Origin: SVQP01 sp045587385
Lineage (GTDB): Bacteria > Bacillota > Clostridia > Oscillospirales > CAG-272
NCBI GenBank assembly: GCA_045587385.1
Contig: JAZNCE010000019.1
Location: 1 to 19,209 of the forward strand
Direction of reading: 5' to 3'
Length of the DNA stretch: 19,209 nucleotides
The notes beneath the pieces were generated by a model that saw only the letters and a list, made by a program, of their open reading frames with translations, searched no databases and was not told the DNA's origin. Positions within the stretch are counted from its first letter, which is position 1. Each line of letters opens with the position of its first letter. This document shows positions 7,891 through 14,770 of the stretch, in pieces. A program made the position numbers and the translations under genes.

Positions 7891-7906
7891 GTGTCCTTTA
7901 CGTTGG
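7865..7906. terminator. Strong hairpin terminator at the chromosome/mobile-region border
   Basis: AAAGGACACCC (7874-7884) pairs with GGGTGTCCTTT (7889-7899) around a TGTT loop. The stem is extended outward by CCAACG (7865-7870) and CGTTGG (7901-7906), with A/T runs on both sides. It is suited to stop minus-strand transcription coming from the TIR-GAF gene. Confidence 0.8.
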
Positions 7907-7932
7907 CAGTGGGCTATAAAAAAGATATTTTC

Positions 7933-7957
7933 GCACTTTTGTGTTAGAGATTTGAAC
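7933..7957. repeat. 25-bp junction repeat, left copy (candidate attachment site)
   Basis: Differs at one base from 13499-13523; the shared core includes TTTTGTGTTAGAGATTTGAA. It marks the sharp change from repeat-rich chromosomal sequence to the AT-rich cargo, 62 bp beyond the 3' end of the TIR-GAF gene. In the minus direction it contains GTTCAAATC, like a tRNA T-loop, but no tRNA can be folded around it. Its role as an att site of the serine recombinases is inferred. Confidence 0.5.
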
Positions 7958-8019
7958 TTTACTAAAGTTCTTATCATATTTTTCAAACATCAAAAGTATT
8001 TATCTTTATGTACTGTTAT

Positions 8020-9624
8020 TCAATACTTTATATGTATACGAGGAATTTTGTCTTTCGCCATATTTGAAACATATCCAATACGATTGAGAGCAAGTGCTAA
8101 ATCACTTGCGAGATTAATAATTTTGCGTTCAATTGTTTTTGAATAATGATTGTACTCTTCCGATTCCGAATTAATAACTCCAATAATATTTCCTTGGTAC
8201 AGGATGGGAACGACCAGCTCAGATTTTGTTTCTTCAACTGCACAAAAATATGCAGATTCTTTATCTGTATTGTTTATATTGATAGAATTACCTGTGGAAT
8301 AAACTTTTCCCATAATCCCATCCATAATAACTAATTCGTAATTTTGTTTATGATTTGGAATATTATCAGCAAATACTACCAAACCTGTTTGATGACTTGA
8401 TATTTTTGTTCCTAGAGCTATTTGATTATAGTCAGTTCCTGTTATTTTACAAATCTCCTGTATTCCAATGTTTAAAACTTGTGAAAAATCTTTGCAGTTC
8501 CAAAATAGTTTTGATATCAGTTCAGGATTTATCCAATCAATTATATCAGCGAAATCAGATGTATATAATTCTTCAAAATTTTTTCCATTATTTTGAGCCA
8601 AATAATCTAGGAATGTACCAACATCATTTTTATATATTTTTCCAATTTCATATAAATCGTTGGATAAGTGTCTTGTGGCTTCTAAAGAATCAATCTTTTT
8701 CAATTCTTCGTCCAACTCCTTATATTTATTTTCCCAAAATTTAATATACTTAAGACGATTCAAGGCACTTCCGTAAATATTGGCAGCAAGAAAATCATCT
8801 TTCTTATCTAAATAATATTTTTTATCATTTTCACACAAAACAACAAAAAGCAATTTTTTTCGAAAATTGTGATCTTTTACAATTTCACCCACTTCATACA
8901 TACATGCTTGAGATTGTAGATAGTTACCACTCACAATGCATAATACAAAATCATGTTCTTGAATGCTATTCATAAATGATTTAAAACTTGTCTTATATGG
9001 CACTCTTGTATATCTACTTATTTCAATTCCGTCATTCGTTGCTTTTTTTAGTCGATCTTCCATTATATCGGCAATTGGAGCATCTTTTTGAGTATAAGAT
9101 AAAAATAGAGTAGGCTTTCTCGTTGCCGAATGCACCTGTGAAATATTATCTTTTAATTTGTTTTCTGTGCAAAATTGTTCTAATTTATCTAAAAATTCAA
9201 AAAAATCCATACTTTTATTCTTAAAAAGGAATTCGAGTAATCCTTCCTTATCAGAGATGATTCTTTTGGGGATAGAATTCAAAGCTGATTTTGCAAGAAT
9301 TTGCATTTCTTTATTGTGAGAATCGTTTTTTGATACGCCCACTAACCAAGATCTTTGTATAGCCATTCCAAGCAAGATTGAGTAATAAACATTAGTGTTT
9401 GTCCTGAGATAATATCCCAAAATACTCTGAGAAAAAGTTTTATAATTTGATTCGTTTATAGTCATATCCGTTAAGGGTAATTGAGATAAGATTTCCTCTT
9501 TGCTAGGAACAAAAATTTTTTTAGCTATTTCAAATTTGCTATCCCAAAGAAACTCTAAACGACCTAGCTTAAATCCTATATATGTACCATATCTCAAAGA
9601 ATTACAATCTATATTTATATCCAT
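8020..9624 (-). CDS. TIR-GAF domain protein, probable immune effector
   Basis: 534-aa soluble protein. Residues 1-165 form an unrecognised, mainly helical region. A TIR domain follows at about 171-310: PTLFLSYTQKDAPIADIM at 171-188 (first strand and BB-loop side), DFVLCIVSGNYLQSQACMYE at 225-244 with Glu244 at the place of the catalytic Glu of NAD-cleaving TIRs, and KLLFVVLCEN at 257-266. After a linker, a GAF domain lies at about 380-518, with SELVVPILYQGNIIGVINSE (468-487) as its hallmark strand pair. TIR domains in bacterial defence usually degrade NAD+ or make signalling nucleotides; GAF domains bind small ligands. Here the GAF may regulate the TIR. The gene is separated by 152 bp from the operon upstream and may have its own promoter. 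Function is inferred. Confidence 0.75.
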   Translation of the reverse strand: MDINIDCNSLRYGTYIGFKLGRLEFLWDSKFEIAKKIFVPSKEEILSQLPLTDMTINESNYKTFSQSILGYYLRTNTNVYYSILLGMAIQRSWLVGVSKNDSHNKEMQILAKSALNSIPKRIISDKEGLLEFLFKNKSMDFFEFLDKLEQFCTENKLKDNISQVHSATRKPTLFLSYTQKDAPIADIMEDRLKKATNDGIEISRYTRVPYKTSFKSFMNSIQEHDFVLCIVSGNYLQSQACMYEVGEIVKDHNFRKKLLFVVLCENDKKYYLDKKDDFLAANIYGSALNRLKYIKFWENKYKELDEELKKIDSLEATRHLSNDLYEIGKIYKNDVGTFLDYLAQNNGKNFEELYTSDFADIIDWINPELISKLFWNCKDFSQVLNIGIQEICKITGTDYNQIALGTKISSHQTGLVVFADNIPNHKQNYELVIMDGIMGKVYSTGNSININNTDKESAYFCAVEETKSELVVPILYQGNIIGVINSESEEYNHYSKTIERKIINLASDLALALNRIGYVSNMAKDKIPRIHIKY

Positions 9625-9704
9625 ATTTTTTACAATCCTTTCAACATTTTTGAAAGCTCTTAATTATTACTTCTGGGTTGCAATACAAAAGTGGAACAGA
9701 AAAA

Positions 9705-9718
9705 TTATGTTTACATAA
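9705..9718. promoter_or_regulatory. Palindrome upstream of the TIR-GAF gene, possible operator
   Basis: TTATGTTTACATAA has perfect 6-bp arms around TT and lies 80 nt before the TIR-GAF start, in the only sizeable gap of the cargo. It could bind a repressor. In an AT-rich stretch chance is not excluded, and no regulator gene of a recognisable family is nearby. Confidence 0.3.
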
Positions 9719-9776
9719 CTTTCACCGCAAAACAGCCGCGGGTAGTAGATAACTTATCAAATTGTTTAAAATCATT

Positions 9777-10307
9777 TTATACTTGTTTTTTTAGTTTATT
9801 AATAATTTCTTTCACTTTTTGTGTTGTTTTTACTATGTAAACTTTTCCTGTAGTATCAACGACATAAAATTCTATCTTTTGATCTTGTCGAATTTTTTTG
9901 TCTTTAATATTTTCCAACAAAATCTCTAGAAAAAATTTTTTACTATAAGTCAACTCAATACTTTCTTCTATCGCTAATTTGTGAGGTAAGTCTATTTGAA
10001 TTAAGTTCGAAATTGGCGATGTATCTTTTATGATAACAACTCGTTCGCCACTATGCAACTTAAAGCCCCAACTATTTATTACTATATCTCTATTTCCAAT
10101 ATTAGTTACAGTAATTCCAACATATCGATAAAATGCCTTTACATTTTGTGGTACAACAGTAATATCCTCATTAAAACATAGTTTTATCTTCTTTTTTTGA
10201 CTATATTTAGTTTGCCATAAAGCTACTATAACAGCAATAGTAGTTGCAAGTGCTCCAAGTGTTCCACCTATGGCACCAAAAGCATTCCAAAACAAAGCCC
10301 AATCCAT
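9777..10307 (-). CDS. Small single-pass membrane protein, cargo operon
   Basis: 176 aa with one membrane helix near the start (about residues 10-31, AIGGTLGALATTIAVIVALW), a basic stretch (KYSQKKKIK) and a soluble domain rich in beta strands (YVGITVTNIGNRDIVINSWG at 62-81). The soluble part is probably an immunoglobulin-like sandwich in the cytoplasm by the positive-inside rule. A GGGGA Shine-Dalgarno lies 6 nt before the ATG; the gap to the preceding gene is 33 nt. I do not recognise a named family. Small membrane proteins of this shape are common partners or effectors in anti-phage operons; that role is inferred only from the neighbours. Confidence 0.7.
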   Translation of the reverse strand: MDWALFWNAFGAIGGTLGALATTIAVIVALWQTKYSQKKKIKLCFNEDITVVPQNVKAFYRYVGITVTNIGNRDIVINSWGFKLHSGERVVIIKDTSPISNLIQIDLPHKLAIEESIELTYSKKFFLEILLENIKDKKIRQDQKIEFYVVDTTGKVYIVKTTQKVKEIINKLKKQV

Positions 10308-10340
10308 AAAAATCCCCTCTCTTTTGAACCTATAATTATA

Positions 10341-11438
10341 TTAATGATATTTCTTTTTTGAAATAATATAGCCACTCTTTATTAATTTTAAGTTTTCTTT
10401 TCCTCCCATAATAGTTATAGTATCTCTATATTTTTCTTGCTCACATTTATCCTTAAACTCATGTATTTTTATCTCTATTGACATCATAATTTGATGCATA
10501 CTATCAATTTCACATTTGTATTCTGCTTCCAACATGTTTTTTTCATGATTTTGTTCTGTCAAATGTAATTCTTTTTGTATTATGCAATCTTCAATGTTTT
10601 CATGAGCATGCGACAAATTAATGAATTGATTTAAACATCCTTGTATAGGATGAGAAAACATTTTGCAGGCACTTAAATCTAAACTTTCCATAGCCCTTCT
10701 AATTATTGCACGTTCTTCTTCAGTAACCTGCACATCAGATAAAAAATTTTTTGCGTGTAGATAGCGACGCTCATGCGATGATAGCCTACTGCTACAAATA
10801 TTTTTTTCGATCTCTTTGATTTTAGCGACAATCTTCTCACTATTATGTTGATGTGCTTTGAATTCTTTTAATTCAAATCCAATAGAAGACAATAATTCTT
10901 TTATTGTATCGTATAATTTATCTTTATTTATCGGAATTACTATGGGATTTTCTTCCACATAAAGTTTCATACTAGTTTTTGTCGAAAAAAGCAAAATTGC
11001 CGGAACTTGGCTCTCTGGGATATTATACTCTGCGCATAATTCGGAAATACAGTTTGTATTATTTTCTACGGCTTTTTTACGATAGTTAATATGGTTTTGC
11101 AAAATATTACGTGATGATCGATCCCAAGTTGAAATGGATGGTACATCTTCATTCATAACAAGCACATTTGGATTGTGTGCTCTAACCCAACATTTCTCTT
11201 CAAGAGCAGGACAATGTCCATAATAGTCCTCTTTTTCGTTGGCTACAGAAAAAACAAACAGGATTTGATCAGAAGTTAAATCGTTGTATGAATCCCAATA
11301 TTTTTTTATATCTTGGTATGATTCTACAGCATCGCGTTCACGAGCCAGTAAGACCATTACCCATTTGAATCCTCTTTTGGCTGCGATGTTTCTACATAAT
11401 TTTAAGTAGTCAATTATTGGAATGTCTATTATTTCCAT
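10341..11438 (-). CDS. Protein with thioredoxin-like N-domain lacking CxxC and a C-terminal coiled coil
   Basis: 365 aa, not assigned to a family. Residues 1-188 alternate strands and helices in thioredoxin order: FKWVMVLLA (24-32), QILFVFSVAN (58-67), ISELCAEYNI (131-140), then VPAILLF (145-151) with Pro146 in the position of the cis-proline, and a closing helix KLYDTIKELLSSIGFEL (174-190). The redox CxxC is absent at the first-helix position, so a binding or sensor role is likelier than disulfide exchange. Residues ~200-335 are charged helices, with coiled coil from about 285. It begins 36 nt after the DUF7019-like gene with GAGGAG 7 nt before the ATG, so it sits inside the cargo operon. 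The fold call is by eye. Confidence 0.65.
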   Translation of the reverse strand: MEIIDIPIIDYLKLCRNIAAKRGFKWVMVLLARERDAVESYQDIKKYWDSYNDLTSDQILFVFSVANEKEDYYGHCPALEEKCWVRAHNPNVLVMNEDVPSISTWDRSSRNILQNHINYRKKAVENNTNCISELCAEYNIPESQVPAILLFSTKTSMKLYVEENPIVIPINKDKLYDTIKELLSSIGFELKEFKAHQHNSEKIVAKIKEIEKNICSSRLSSHERRYLHAKNFLSDVQVTEEERAIIRRAMESLDLSACKMFSHPIQGCLNQFINLSHAHENIEDCIIQKELHLTEQNHEKNMLEAEYKCEIDSMHQIMMSIEIKIHEFKDKCEQEKYRDTITIMGGKENLKLIKSGYIISKKKYH

Positions 11439-11474
11439 GTTAATCTCCTCACTATCTTATTTCATCTCGAATTT

Positions 11475-12089
11475 TCACTCATTTATGCACACGTATGATT
11501 TTAACCAAGGTTCATCACTGGCACTAATTATTATCGGGACACCGTTTATTATTCTAGAATTTTCATCAATGCTTTCAACAATAAAAATCATCTCAATTTC
11601 CATCGATCCAAAAAATATATTTGGACCACTACCTATATAATAAACCCACTTGTTTTCTGTCTTTATGGAACGACACAATGTTTTCAAATTGGGAACAGAA
11701 CATTTTATGTGTATTTTATCGTAATAATCATTCGGTATTTTAACATTAAATCCGATAACATCGTCTTCTTGAAATTCATCTTGGGTATTTGCTTTAAAGT
11801 AATTATCTGTAGATAATCTGCCACAACAATAATAATATTTCATACTATAAATGTGTTTTTTATTATCAATGCTAATAATACGTTTCTTGTTTTTAAGAAA
11901 TAATAATATATCCTTTATTTTGTTATCTGAAACATTATTGGGATAATCAAATTCCCCGGAAACTCCAACTTTATCCACATTAACTTCAACTTTTTTTATT
12001 GCGCTAAATATATTAAATACTCTTGGCTTCTTTATAGATTGTTCCATATATAAATTTTCAATCCTTGATTTGGATAAATACAAAATCAT
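11475..12089 (-). CDS. DUF7019-like (SAVMC3_10250-type) protein
   Basis: 204-aa soluble protein. The opening MILYLSKSRIENLYMEQ and the distal NIFFGSMEIEMIFIVESID/GVPIIISA pattern recall the DUF7019 / SAVMC3_10250 family, whose members start with a similar YLYVSK-type strand and are of similar size. The match is by memory of the motif, so identity is tentative and its function is unknown. Its ATG directly follows the kinase stop (TGAATG) and its Shine-Dalgarno (GAGGTGA) lies inside the kinase gene. The two are thus translationally coupled and probably work together, for example as kinase and substrate; that last step is a guess. Confidence 0.6.
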   Translation of the reverse strand: MILYLSKSRIENLYMEQSIKKPRVFNIFSAIKKVEVNVDKVGVSGEFDYPNNVSDNKIKDILLFLKNKKRIISIDNKKHIYSMKYYYCCGRLSTDNYFKANTQDEFQEDDVIGFNVKIPNDYYDKIHIKCSVPNLKTLCRSIKTENKWVYYIGSGPNIFFGSMEIEMIFIVESIDENSRIINGVPIIISASDEPWLKSYVCINE

Positions 12090-13055
12090 TCAATCACCTC
12101 GTCTCGCATAACGTCCATCAAAAGTATCCCAATATTCTGATTGCCCAAGAAACTCTCTACTTAGTACTAATTCGCCCTTGTTAACTAAATGTTCTATTAT
12201 CATTTTAACCTTTAATAAATCTATGCCAAATCCGTTTGTAGTTAATGCGTACGTTCCAAATTGACGATACAGTGGCCATCCTACATACTCATGACCCATT
12301 TCGAAAAAGGCAGCTCTTATTGCATGCAACTGTTTATGAATCCAGTGGTTCATATCAATATTACTATTCATATTACTTGGGGGAGGAGCAGCGTGTATTT
12401 CATAAAGATTAAATGGTTTAATGCAAAAATTTATTGTATCAATTAGTTTTCTATAATTTAAATTTATCCTATTCTTTTCATTCGCATTTACATTTCCAAA
12501 ATCCAACAACTTGATTTGAAAACCAATATCCTTATTTTGAAATAAAATAGTATTTATATTATCGCTATAGTTTGATAAGATTATATTATGACTATGAAGG
12601 TCATCGTGAACAATGTTATTATTAATTAAAATATTGTTGACTTCACATAACTTGTGGGCAATATTATATTTCAATCCAAAAGGCACTTTGCTACTTGTAA
12701 TAAACTCATATAGCGTTGGACCGTTAATGTATTCCATAACTACATAAGGATGATTGTGTATCACTCCTCCAAAATATATGTTACCAATATATTTATGGGA
12801 ATTTATAAATTTATCAGAAGCATCTTTAACAAAATACCCAGTTTCTTCCTCGTGATAATTATTTAACACATCGTACGCTTGTATTAGTTTTTTCGTTTCT
12901 TCATACCATTGTTCACTATAACATTGACGATTCCAAATTTTTATTGCTACTTTTCTATCAAACAAATCGGTGGCCGAATATACAACTGCATTGTATCCAC
13001 GAGCAATCTCTTTTTCAATTTTTAATCCGCCAATATCAAATTGATTTGTCATCAT
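12090..13055 (-). CDS. Hanks-type serine/threonine protein kinase, cargo operon
   Basis: 321 aa, kinase fold throughout, no membrane helix or sensor domain. Seen motifs: ARGYNAVVYSA glycine loop (18-28), VAIK with Lys39, hinge YVVMEYINGPTLYEFI (104-119), catalytic loop HDDLHSHN (150-157) with Asp152 and Asn157, and DFG at 185-187. All catalytic residues are present. The Arg of HRD is replaced by Asp, so activation-loop control of the usual RD type is unlikely. The C-lobe is atypical after DFG. It is the first gene of the cargo of unit A, about 30 nt behind a promoter carried by the constant block. The second Met (13052) has better spacing from GAGGG (6 nt) and may be the true start. Kinases in such operons often sense or signal infection; this is inferred. 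Confidence 0.85.
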   Translation of the reverse strand: MMTNQFDIGGLKIEKEIARGYNAVVYSATDLFDRKVAIKIWNRQCYSEQWYEETKKLIQAYDVLNNYHEEETGYFVKDASDKFINSHKYIGNIYFGGVIHNHPYVVMEYINGPTLYEFITSSKVPFGLKYNIAHKLCEVNNILINNNIVHDDLHSHNIILSNYSDNINTILFQNKDIGFQIKLLDFGNVNANEKNRINLNYRKLIDTINFCIKPFNLYEIHAAPPPSNMNSNIDMNHWIHKQLHAIRAAFFEMGHEYVGWPLYRQFGTYALTTNGFGIDLLKVKMIIEHLVNKGELVLSREFLGQSEYWDTFDGRYARRGD

Positions 13056-13089
13056 ATTCCCTCAAAAGCTTACATTAATTATTTTTATA

Positions 13090-13118
13090 ATTATACCATA
13101 AAATTGTTAATAAGTCAT
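13090..13118 (-). promoter_or_regulatory. Promoter of unit A cargo, lying in the constant block
   Basis: On the minus strand ATGACT (13113-13118), 17 bp, then TATAAT (13090-13095) with an extended TGG before it. The arrangement is repeated in unit B at 14771-14799. Confidence 0.75.
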
Positions 13119-13154
13119 CCCTTTTACGCAAGATCCTACAAAATTTTCCAAAGC

Positions 13155-13184
13155 AAACAACCACCGATTTCTCGATGGCTGTGT
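13155..13184. terminator. Hairpin after the recombinase remnant (unit A copy)
   Basis: Near-identical to the hairpin at 14836-14865: AAACAACCACCGA (13155-13167), TTTC loop, then the pairing arm with G-U pairs and one mismatch at its end. Confidence 0.55.
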
Positions 13185-13195
13185 TGCGATAAGTG

Positions 13196-13286
13196 TTATT
13201 CTCCTAATCGTTCTGTTGTTTTCCCCCCCACCGATAAATATCATTTAAATTTCTTCTTTAGATTCGATGACCACGCATTCGATTAT
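13196..13286 (-). pseudogene. Remnant of a serine recombinase 3' end
   Basis: This 91-bp stretch matches the last codons of the intact recombinase gene at 14877 (IIECVVxESKEEI, then IFIGG, then ERLGE and stop). It carries an in-frame TAA where the intact copy has AAA, and a frameshift in a G run (plus-strand C run at 13224-13229). The similarity continues past the stop codon through the hairpin to the cargo promoter; the whole homologous block is 13109-13286 against 14790-14966. The rest of the recombinase is missing: homology stops abruptly at 13286. Confidence 0.85.
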
Positions 13287-13445
13287 GATCTTCGGAACAA
13301 CTGAATTCGAACAAAAGGACTTGGAAGGTTCGAAAGTAATACCTTGATTTCGTTTGTTGGTGAGATTCGAAAATTTCTGTTTTATAGTCCGATTGAAAAA
13401 TAAAAAATGCGACCTTGAAAGCCGTATAAAATAAGGGTTTATAAA
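13287..13445. other. Orphan gene-free segment between the two units
   Basis: I see no gene here. It holds an inverted pair TTCGAAC (13307-13313) / GTTCGAA (13329-13335) and a further TTCGAA inside GATTCGAAAA near 13363-13372. It is probably the degraded right end of unit A or a deletion scar. A 67-codon open frame crosses it on the minus strand but begins in the recombinase remnant region and has no Shine-Dalgarno. Confidence 0.4.
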
Positions 13446-13496
13446 AAAACACCATTGTCATTCGAACTTTTGGGGTTCGGATTTCAATGGTGTTTT
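13446..13496. terminator. Terminator behind the unit B cargo
   Basis: AAAACACCATTG (13446-13457) pairs with CAATGGTGTTTT (13485-13496), with an inner TTCGAAC/GTTCGGA stem (13461-13467/13475-13481). On the minus strand a T run follows. It stops transcription from the TIR-like gene after the 25-bp junction repeat. Confidence 0.8.
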
Positions 13497-13498
13497 CA

Positions 13499-13523
13499 GC
13501 GCTTTTGTGTTAGAGATTTGAAC
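13499..13523. repeat. 25-bp junction repeat, right copy (candidate attachment site)
   Basis: Matches 7933-7957 at 24 of 25 positions. With one gap, the similarity continues a few bases to the left (TTTTC). It lies 19 bp beyond the 3' end of the unit B cargo gene, the same side and orientation as the left copy relative to the unit A cargo. Confidence 0.55.
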
Positions 13524-13542
13524 CTATTAATATGAAAATACC

Positions 13543-14715
13543 TTATTGTTTATCCTCTGAAGATTCTGCCAAAACAGAAGATAGATTCATTTGTATTTCA
13601 CTACGAATAATTTCTTTTAACATATCATCTTGAGCTTCGATATTGCTAAACTTTTCAACCAAATTTACACTTGATAGAAATCGTTCATCTTCGTGGAGGG
13701 CCCTATGGTAATGATTCAATTGTTTTAAGGAACTTTTATAAACAATCAGCGCAGTTCCAGCAATCAACTCTGTAAGAGCACCGCCAATTGCCGGAATAAT
13801 CGCAATTTCAAATTGAAGATTGCATACAATTGGTAAAATAACAGAAAGGCATATTAACAAAAAACCTGCTATACATGATACAACCGCCAATACAAATGAT
13901 GCTTTAGCTTGTTTTTGACTCCATGTATAAAACTGTTTTATGTCTTGGAGATTTACCAACATTCGACCTAATGCATTCAGGTTTTGCTTGTCTTCGTGTT
14001 GTTCATTTGAATTTTTTAATAAAGACTCATTATTAGAAATAATCGCCGTCTTTAGTCTTCTTGAATATGATTCAATTTCTTCTTCCGCATCTTCTCGGTG
14101 TCGTTTTTTGACAATCGAAAAATAGCTTACAAATAGAGTCATCATAGACAAAACGACAGCCATCATTAAAAAAAGCATTCCAAGCATTCCCATAAAATCA
14201 TCTTGAACTGTCATTGTTTTATCGTAAAAGAAGACAATGAAAAATATGCAAAAACACTCAATGGCTATGGTCATAGCTATCATGGATATCATTGATGGCG
14301 TTGCTGAAAAGTTTTTCTTTTCTTTGATATCAAGCATTGTTAACACTTGAGCTATTTCTATTTGTGCGCGTTGTATGTCAATCTCCGAATCAGTTTTTAC
14401 AAACAAATGTTGAATGTGTTTTAATTCATCAATAATTTGTGAATCATTTAATAGAACCGGTAAGAAAAATTTTTTGTGTTTTTTCGATATTGTTAATGCA
14501 ATTTGCAATTCTTCTCTTATTATAGGACTAATTTCTTTATCAATAATAGTTAATATTACATTTGCTTCAGAAATAGATTTTTTAACAAGTTCTTTTGTGT
14601 CAAAATTGGTTTCTTCCGAAGATATGCCAAACATTATATTAGCATCGCTTACTTTTTGTAATAACCTTGTCGCCAAGGGTATATTCTCTTTTGATGAAAT
14701 AATATATACTTTCAT
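13543..14715 (-). CDS. TIR-like protein with four membrane segments and TRADD-N-associated membrane domain
   Basis: 390 aa. Residues 1-130 form a short TIR-like alpha/beta domain: MKVYIISSKENIPLATRLLQ, ANVILTIIDK (51-60), IREELQIAL (66-74) with Glu68 or Glu69 at the likely catalytic place, KKFFLPVLL (81-89). Membrane helices follow at about 141-164 and 174-201. After a charged linker, residues ~247-350 fit the cyanobacterial TRADD-N-associated two-helix membrane domain: LGRMLVNLQDIKQFYTWSQK, helices at ~273-296 and ~303-326, GGALTELIAG, and a His-rich HYHRALHEDERFL tail. AAAGGA lies 7 nt before the ATG. It is the only cargo of unit B, between a constant-block promoter and its own terminator. 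Families of this build are proposed immune effectors that act at the membrane; that is inference here. Confidence 0.75.
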   Translation of the reverse strand: MKVYIISSKENIPLATRLLQKVSDANIMFGISSEETNFDTKELVKKSISEANVILTIIDKEISPIIREELQIALTISKKHKKFFLPVLLNDSQIIDELKHIQHLFVKTDSEIDIQRAQIEIAQVLTMLDIKEKKNFSATPSMISMIAMTIAIECFCIFFIVFFYDKTMTVQDDFMGMLGMLFLMMAVVLSMMTLFVSYFSIVKKRHREDAEEEIESYSRRLKTAIISNNESLLKNSNEQHEDKQNLNALGRMLVNLQDIKQFYTWSQKQAKASFVLAVVSCIAGFLLICLSVILPIVCNLQFEIAIIPAIGGALTELIAGTALIVYKSSLKQLNHYHRALHEDERFLSSVNLVEKFSNIEAQDDMLKEIIRSEIQMNLSSVLAESSEDKQ

Positions 14716-14770
14716 TTTTTAGTCCTTTCATTTTTTAATAACAGCAAGAATTTTATAGGTTATTATAAAT

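Noticed and set aside
7933..7957. tRNA gene at the 25-bp repeat (GTTCAAATC T-loop-like motif)
   Set aside because: No acceptor, D or anticodon arm can be built on either side, and the 5' T-stem arm does not pair at either copy.
7619..8146. 175-codon plus-strand frame across the left junction
   Set aside because: It spans repeats, a terminator hairpin and the 3' end of the TIR-GAF gene; no initiation signal and no family motif.
13258..13461. 67-codon minus-strand frame in the orphan segment
   Set aside because: Starts in a terminator hairpin, has no Shine-Dalgarno and runs into the recombinase remnant in a different frame.
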